Assembly: GCA_050633365.1 (NCBI GenBank) | Contig: JBOEGJ010000018.1 | Location: 1-64,000, forward strand | Origin: Pseudomaricurvus sp050633365 | GTDB taxonomy: Bacteria; Pseudomonadota; Gammaproteobacteria; Pseudomonadales; Cellvibrionaceae | Length of the DNA stretch: 64,000 bases | Reading direction: 5' to 3' | Shown: positions 61,602 through 64,000 of the stretch, one piece after another | Layout of the letters: each line of letters opens with the position of its first letter | Numbering within the stretch: the first letter of the stretch is position 1 | Notes under the pieces: model-generated | What the model was told of the DNA's origin: nothing | Databases searched by the model: none | What the model saw: only the letters and a program-made list of their open reading frames with translations | Program-made: the position numbers and the translations under genes

Positions 61602-62566
61602 TACGCAACAGCGACCTGCTGCACAACCGCTTCGACAATTTGTCTCGCGTCGACACCTTCTGCCTGGGCGTCAAAACTGATATGAATTCGATGAGCGAGC
61701 ACATCCATGGCGATAGCGCGGACATCCTCTGGCGTAACCTGCTGTCGACCGTTCAACCACGCATGAGCTCGCGCGCACTTGTCCAACGCAATACTTGCCC
61801 GTGGACTCGATCCCACACTGATCCAACGCTGTAAATCCGAGCTATAGCGCTCCGGTTTACGGGTTGCCATCACCAGCGCCACCATATAGCGCTCGACGAC
61901 CTCGGCAACGGTGATTTCTTTAATCTGTTTTTGAGCTTCAGCAATCACTGCCGAGTCGATCGCCTCGAGAGGCTCCGGCTTGGCGCCCTCTTCGCCACGT
62001 ACCAAGCGAACAATCCCTAGTTCGGCTTCATCCTCGGGGTAATCAATGGTGATCTTCATTAAGAAGCGATCCATTTGCGCCTCAGGTAAAGGATAAGTCC
62101 CCTCTTGCTCGATGGGATTTTGAGTCGCTAACACCATAAACAGGGGCGCCATGGGGTAGGTCTTACCCGCTACCGTCACTTGACGCTCTTCCATCGCTTC
62201 TAGCAATGCCGACTGAACCTTCGCTGGCGCACGGTTTATCTCATCGGCTAGTACGAGATTATTAAATAGCGGTCCAGGCTGAAATTTTAGCGTCTCCTTA
62301 TCGCCATCGCTGTGGTACACCTCGGTACCCGTCACATCCGATGGCAAGAGATCCGGCGTAAATTGAATTCGCCCCAATGTGACCTCTAGGGTTTTGGCTA
62401 AGGCTTTGACTGATCGAGTCTTTGCGGTTCCAGGCAGACCTTCGAGCAATACATTGCCCGAAGCGAGCAGGGCGATGACTAAACGCTCTACCACCAACTC
62501 TTGTCCGATGACCGACTTTTGCACCTGCTGCTGAAGTCGCTGTACCGCCTTCTGAGTCTCATTCAT
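61601..62566 (-). CDS. MoxR family AAA ATPase
   Basis: 321 residues. Walker A GLPGTAKT (43-50), Walker B VLADEIN (D108, E109), sensor and arginine finger region ATQNPIEQEGTYPLPEAQMDRF. A chaperone-like ATPase that prepares vWA proteins. First gene of a seven-gene operon with one- or four-base overlaps; AGGA precedes its ATG. Confidence 0.94.
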   Translation of the reverse strand: MNETQKAVQRLQQQVQKSVIGQELVVERLVIALLASGNVLLEGLPGTAKTRSVKALAKTLEVTLGRIQFTPDLLPSDVTGTEVYHSDGDKETLKFQPGPLFNNLVLADEINRAPAKVQSALLEAMEERQVTVAGKTYPMAPLFMVLATQNPIEQEGTYPLPEAQMDRFLMKITIDYPEDEAELGIVRLVRGEEGAKPEPLEAIDSAVIAEAQKQIKEITVAEVVERYMVALVMATRKPERYSSDLQRWISVGSSPRASIALDKCARAHAWLNGRQQVTPEDVRAIAMDVLAHRIHISFDAQAEGVDARQIVEAVVQQVAVA

Positions 62567-62676
62567 TTGAAATCCTATCGCGTTAACTCTAAGAGCTTAA
62601 TGTGTTCTCTTATAACCAATATCTTAAACCATATACCATCGCGCCCCGCAGGCAAACACACCTTTATGCGCGCCAT

Positions 62677-62701
62677 AAAAAAGCCCCTAACGGGGCTTTT
62701 C
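62677..62701 (-). terminator. Terminator of the sulfatase gene
   Basis: GCCCC-TAAC-GGGGC hairpin flanked by A (plus) and T runs, 25 bases past the sulfatase stop. The minus strand has a six-T run. Confidence 0.8.
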
Positions 62702-62725
62702 AGTCTGTGCCGATCAAGCATATCT

Positions 62726-64000
62726 TTATTTATAGTTCATAAAGCGCTCAACAATTTGATCGATACTGAAACTGGCAGGTCGCTGTCTTGGAGGGTAAGC
62801 CTTGAAAGTCTGTAAGAACTGCCCAACCACCGCCTGTGACTTGTACAAATACGGTAGCGTGTCACCGCGAAACTTGTCGTAGCAACAGGATTCAATATCT
62901 GCTCGCTCGAACGGATCGCGCCGCAAGTGAAACACCTTCGGCATTCGCAATGGAGTGTAAGGATTCGCCCACACATCCAGTCCGTGAGCTCGCTGCTCGC
63001 TGAACATGACTTTCCAATCATCCATGCGAATCGCTGACAAATTTCCATCATCAGAGAAGTAAAAAAACTCATGTCGTGGACTGTCAGACTTGCCCGTGAT
63101 GTGATCGGTTAAATCATAGCCATCGAGGTGGACCTTGAACTCTTTATCACCGGCGCGATAACCCTTTTTCAATTCTTGCCCCACATTTTTTATGCCCGCG
63201 GCATTCATTAATGTTGGCAACCAATCGAGGTGAGAAATAATGCCATTGGAGACGGTATTGGGCTTTACCTTACCCGGCCATCGAACCATTGCGGGCACCC
63301 GAAAGCCCCCTTCCCAAGTGGTATTTTTCTCGCCTCGAAATGGAATGGTTCCGCCGTCGGGCCAGCTAAAGACTTCGGCACCGTTATCGGTGGAATAAAC
63401 TACGATCGTGTTGTCGGCAACCCCTAAGTTCTCGAGTTTGTCCAACAGGGTCCCCACGTGCTGATCGTGCTCAGCCATGCCATCGGCGTAGACGCCCTGA
63501 CCGGTTTTTCCCTCCCACTTTTCACTTAAGTGTGTCCACACATGCATGCGGGTTGAGTTAAACCAGAGGAAAAACGGCTTATCGGCCTTTGTGGCTTTTT
63601 CCATAAAACCTAGAGACGCCTCAAGAAACTCTTCGTCAACCGTTTCCATGCGCTTTTTTGTCAATGGACCAGTGTCTTCAATTCGACCATCGGCATAAGA
63701 GTGAATAACACCACGAGGGCCAAAACGCTTTTTAAACCACGCCTCTTTTGGGTAGTCAGGATGCTCGGGCTCTTCTTCGGCATTCAGGTGGTAGAGATTA
63801 CCAAAGAACTCGTCAAAGCCGTGATTGGTCGGTAGGTATTCATCGCGGTCACCGAGATGATTTTTACCAAATTGACCAGTCATGTAACCTAGTGGTTTGA
63901 GCAATTCGGCCAAGGTGGGGTCTTCCTTTTTCAAGCCTAAATCAGCACCTGGCATACCCACTTTGGTCAAGCCAGTACGAATGGGATGCTGCCCGGTAAT
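62726..64000 (-). CDS. Arylsulfatase-like enzyme, 5' part cut off by the window
   Basis: 425 codons are present, opening in frame ITGQHPIRTGLTKVGMPGA, so the active-site CxPSR with its formylglycine lies just beyond the right edge. Metal- and sulfate-binding parts of the sulfatase fold are visible: GKNHLGD, YSTDNGAE, WEGGFRVPAMVRWPG, and DWLPTLMNAAG. It probably cleaves sulfate esters from marine polysaccharides or small molecules; the substrate is unknown. It is transcribed towards the bat operon, ended by a terminator. Confidence 0.9.
   Translation of the reverse strand: MTGQHPIRTGLTKVGMPGADLGLKKEDPTLAELLKPLGYMTGQFGKNHLGDRDEYLPTNHGFDEFFGNLYHLNAEEEPEHPDYPKEAWFKKRFGPRGVIHSYADGRIEDTGPLTKKRMETVDEEFLEASLGFMEKATKADKPFFLWFNSTRMHVWTHLSEKWEGKTGQGVYADGMAEHDQHVGTLLDKLENLGVADNTIVVYSTDNGAEVFSWPDGGTIPFRGEKNTTWEGGFRVPAMVRWPGKVKPNTVSNGIISHLDWLPTLMNAAGIKNVGQELKKGYRAGDKEFKVHLDGYDLTDHITGKSDSPRHEFFYFSDDGNLSAIRMDDWKVMFSEQRAHGLDVWANPYTPLRMPKVFHLRRDPFERADIESCCYDKFRGDTLPYLYKSQAVVGQFLQTFKAYPPRQRPASFSIDQIVERFMNYK

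Noticed and set aside
1..64000. CRISPR arrays, insertion sequences, prophage or integron signals
   Set aside because: No regularly spaced repeats, transposase, integrase or phage structural genes were seen, and gene content is chromosomal throughout.

Overview
The window reads as a single chromosomal stretch from a gammaproteobacterium, most likely a free-living marine species of the Cellvibrionales/Spongiibacteraceae type. This is inferred from three things. The gene order tyrS, M23 peptidase, anmK, erpA, argC, hemJ, thiD, hemL resembles that of Pseudomonas and its relatives. A class GN ('marine proteobacterial') sortase system is present. Sulfatase and alkyl-sulfatase genes are also present. 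I see no insertion sequence, phage, CRISPR array, tRNA or rRNA gene inside the window.

Left part (1-12.6 kb). Two tandem stable-RNA-type promoters point out of the left edge, probably towards an rRNA operon. Then come tyrS, a murein endopeptidase with anmK (cell-wall turnover), a DsrE-like protein, erpA, bactofilin, a coiled-coil membrane protein, argC, a ClC chloride transporter, and tetrapyrrole/thiamin genes (hemJ, thiD, hemL).

12.6-31 kb. This is a c-di-GMP and envelope region: PilZ plus DUF1631, PBP1B with a TPR lipoprotein, a PfkB kinase, a GGDEF/EAL protein, DUF2333, a PCu(A)C copper chaperone, a LapD-like receptor without LapG, a TPR lipoprotein, dsbD, then aroQ-accB-accC.

31-37 kb. 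This is the most distinctive locus, a proteobacterial dedicated sortase system. The pdsR-pdsS two-component genes diverge from an operon of one VIT/vWA target with a YPNTAT sorting signal and its class GN sortase. The divergent promoter region carries three copies of the 11-mer CACWWTTGATC at helical spacing, a good candidate for the PdsR operator.

37-48 kb. Two acyl-CoA ligases flank an AraC-type regulator. They are followed by YtoQ, a hotdog thioesterase, a glyoxalase-II-like hydrolase, a lipoprotein alkyl sulfatase, a small membrane protein and two lipoproteins, one alanine/glutamate-rich and one of unknown family.

48-56 kb. The parE-yqiA-cpdA-DUF1249-nudF neighbourhood is interrupted by three tandem paralogous periplasmic solute-binding-like proteins with no transporter genes.

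56-64 kb. A tightly overlapping moxR-DUF58-DUF4381-batA-batB-batC-batD operon is followed by an arylsulfatase cut by the right edge. The functional themes are envelope assembly and surface proteins, c-di-GMP and cAMP signalling, and fatty-acid and sulfate-ester use.
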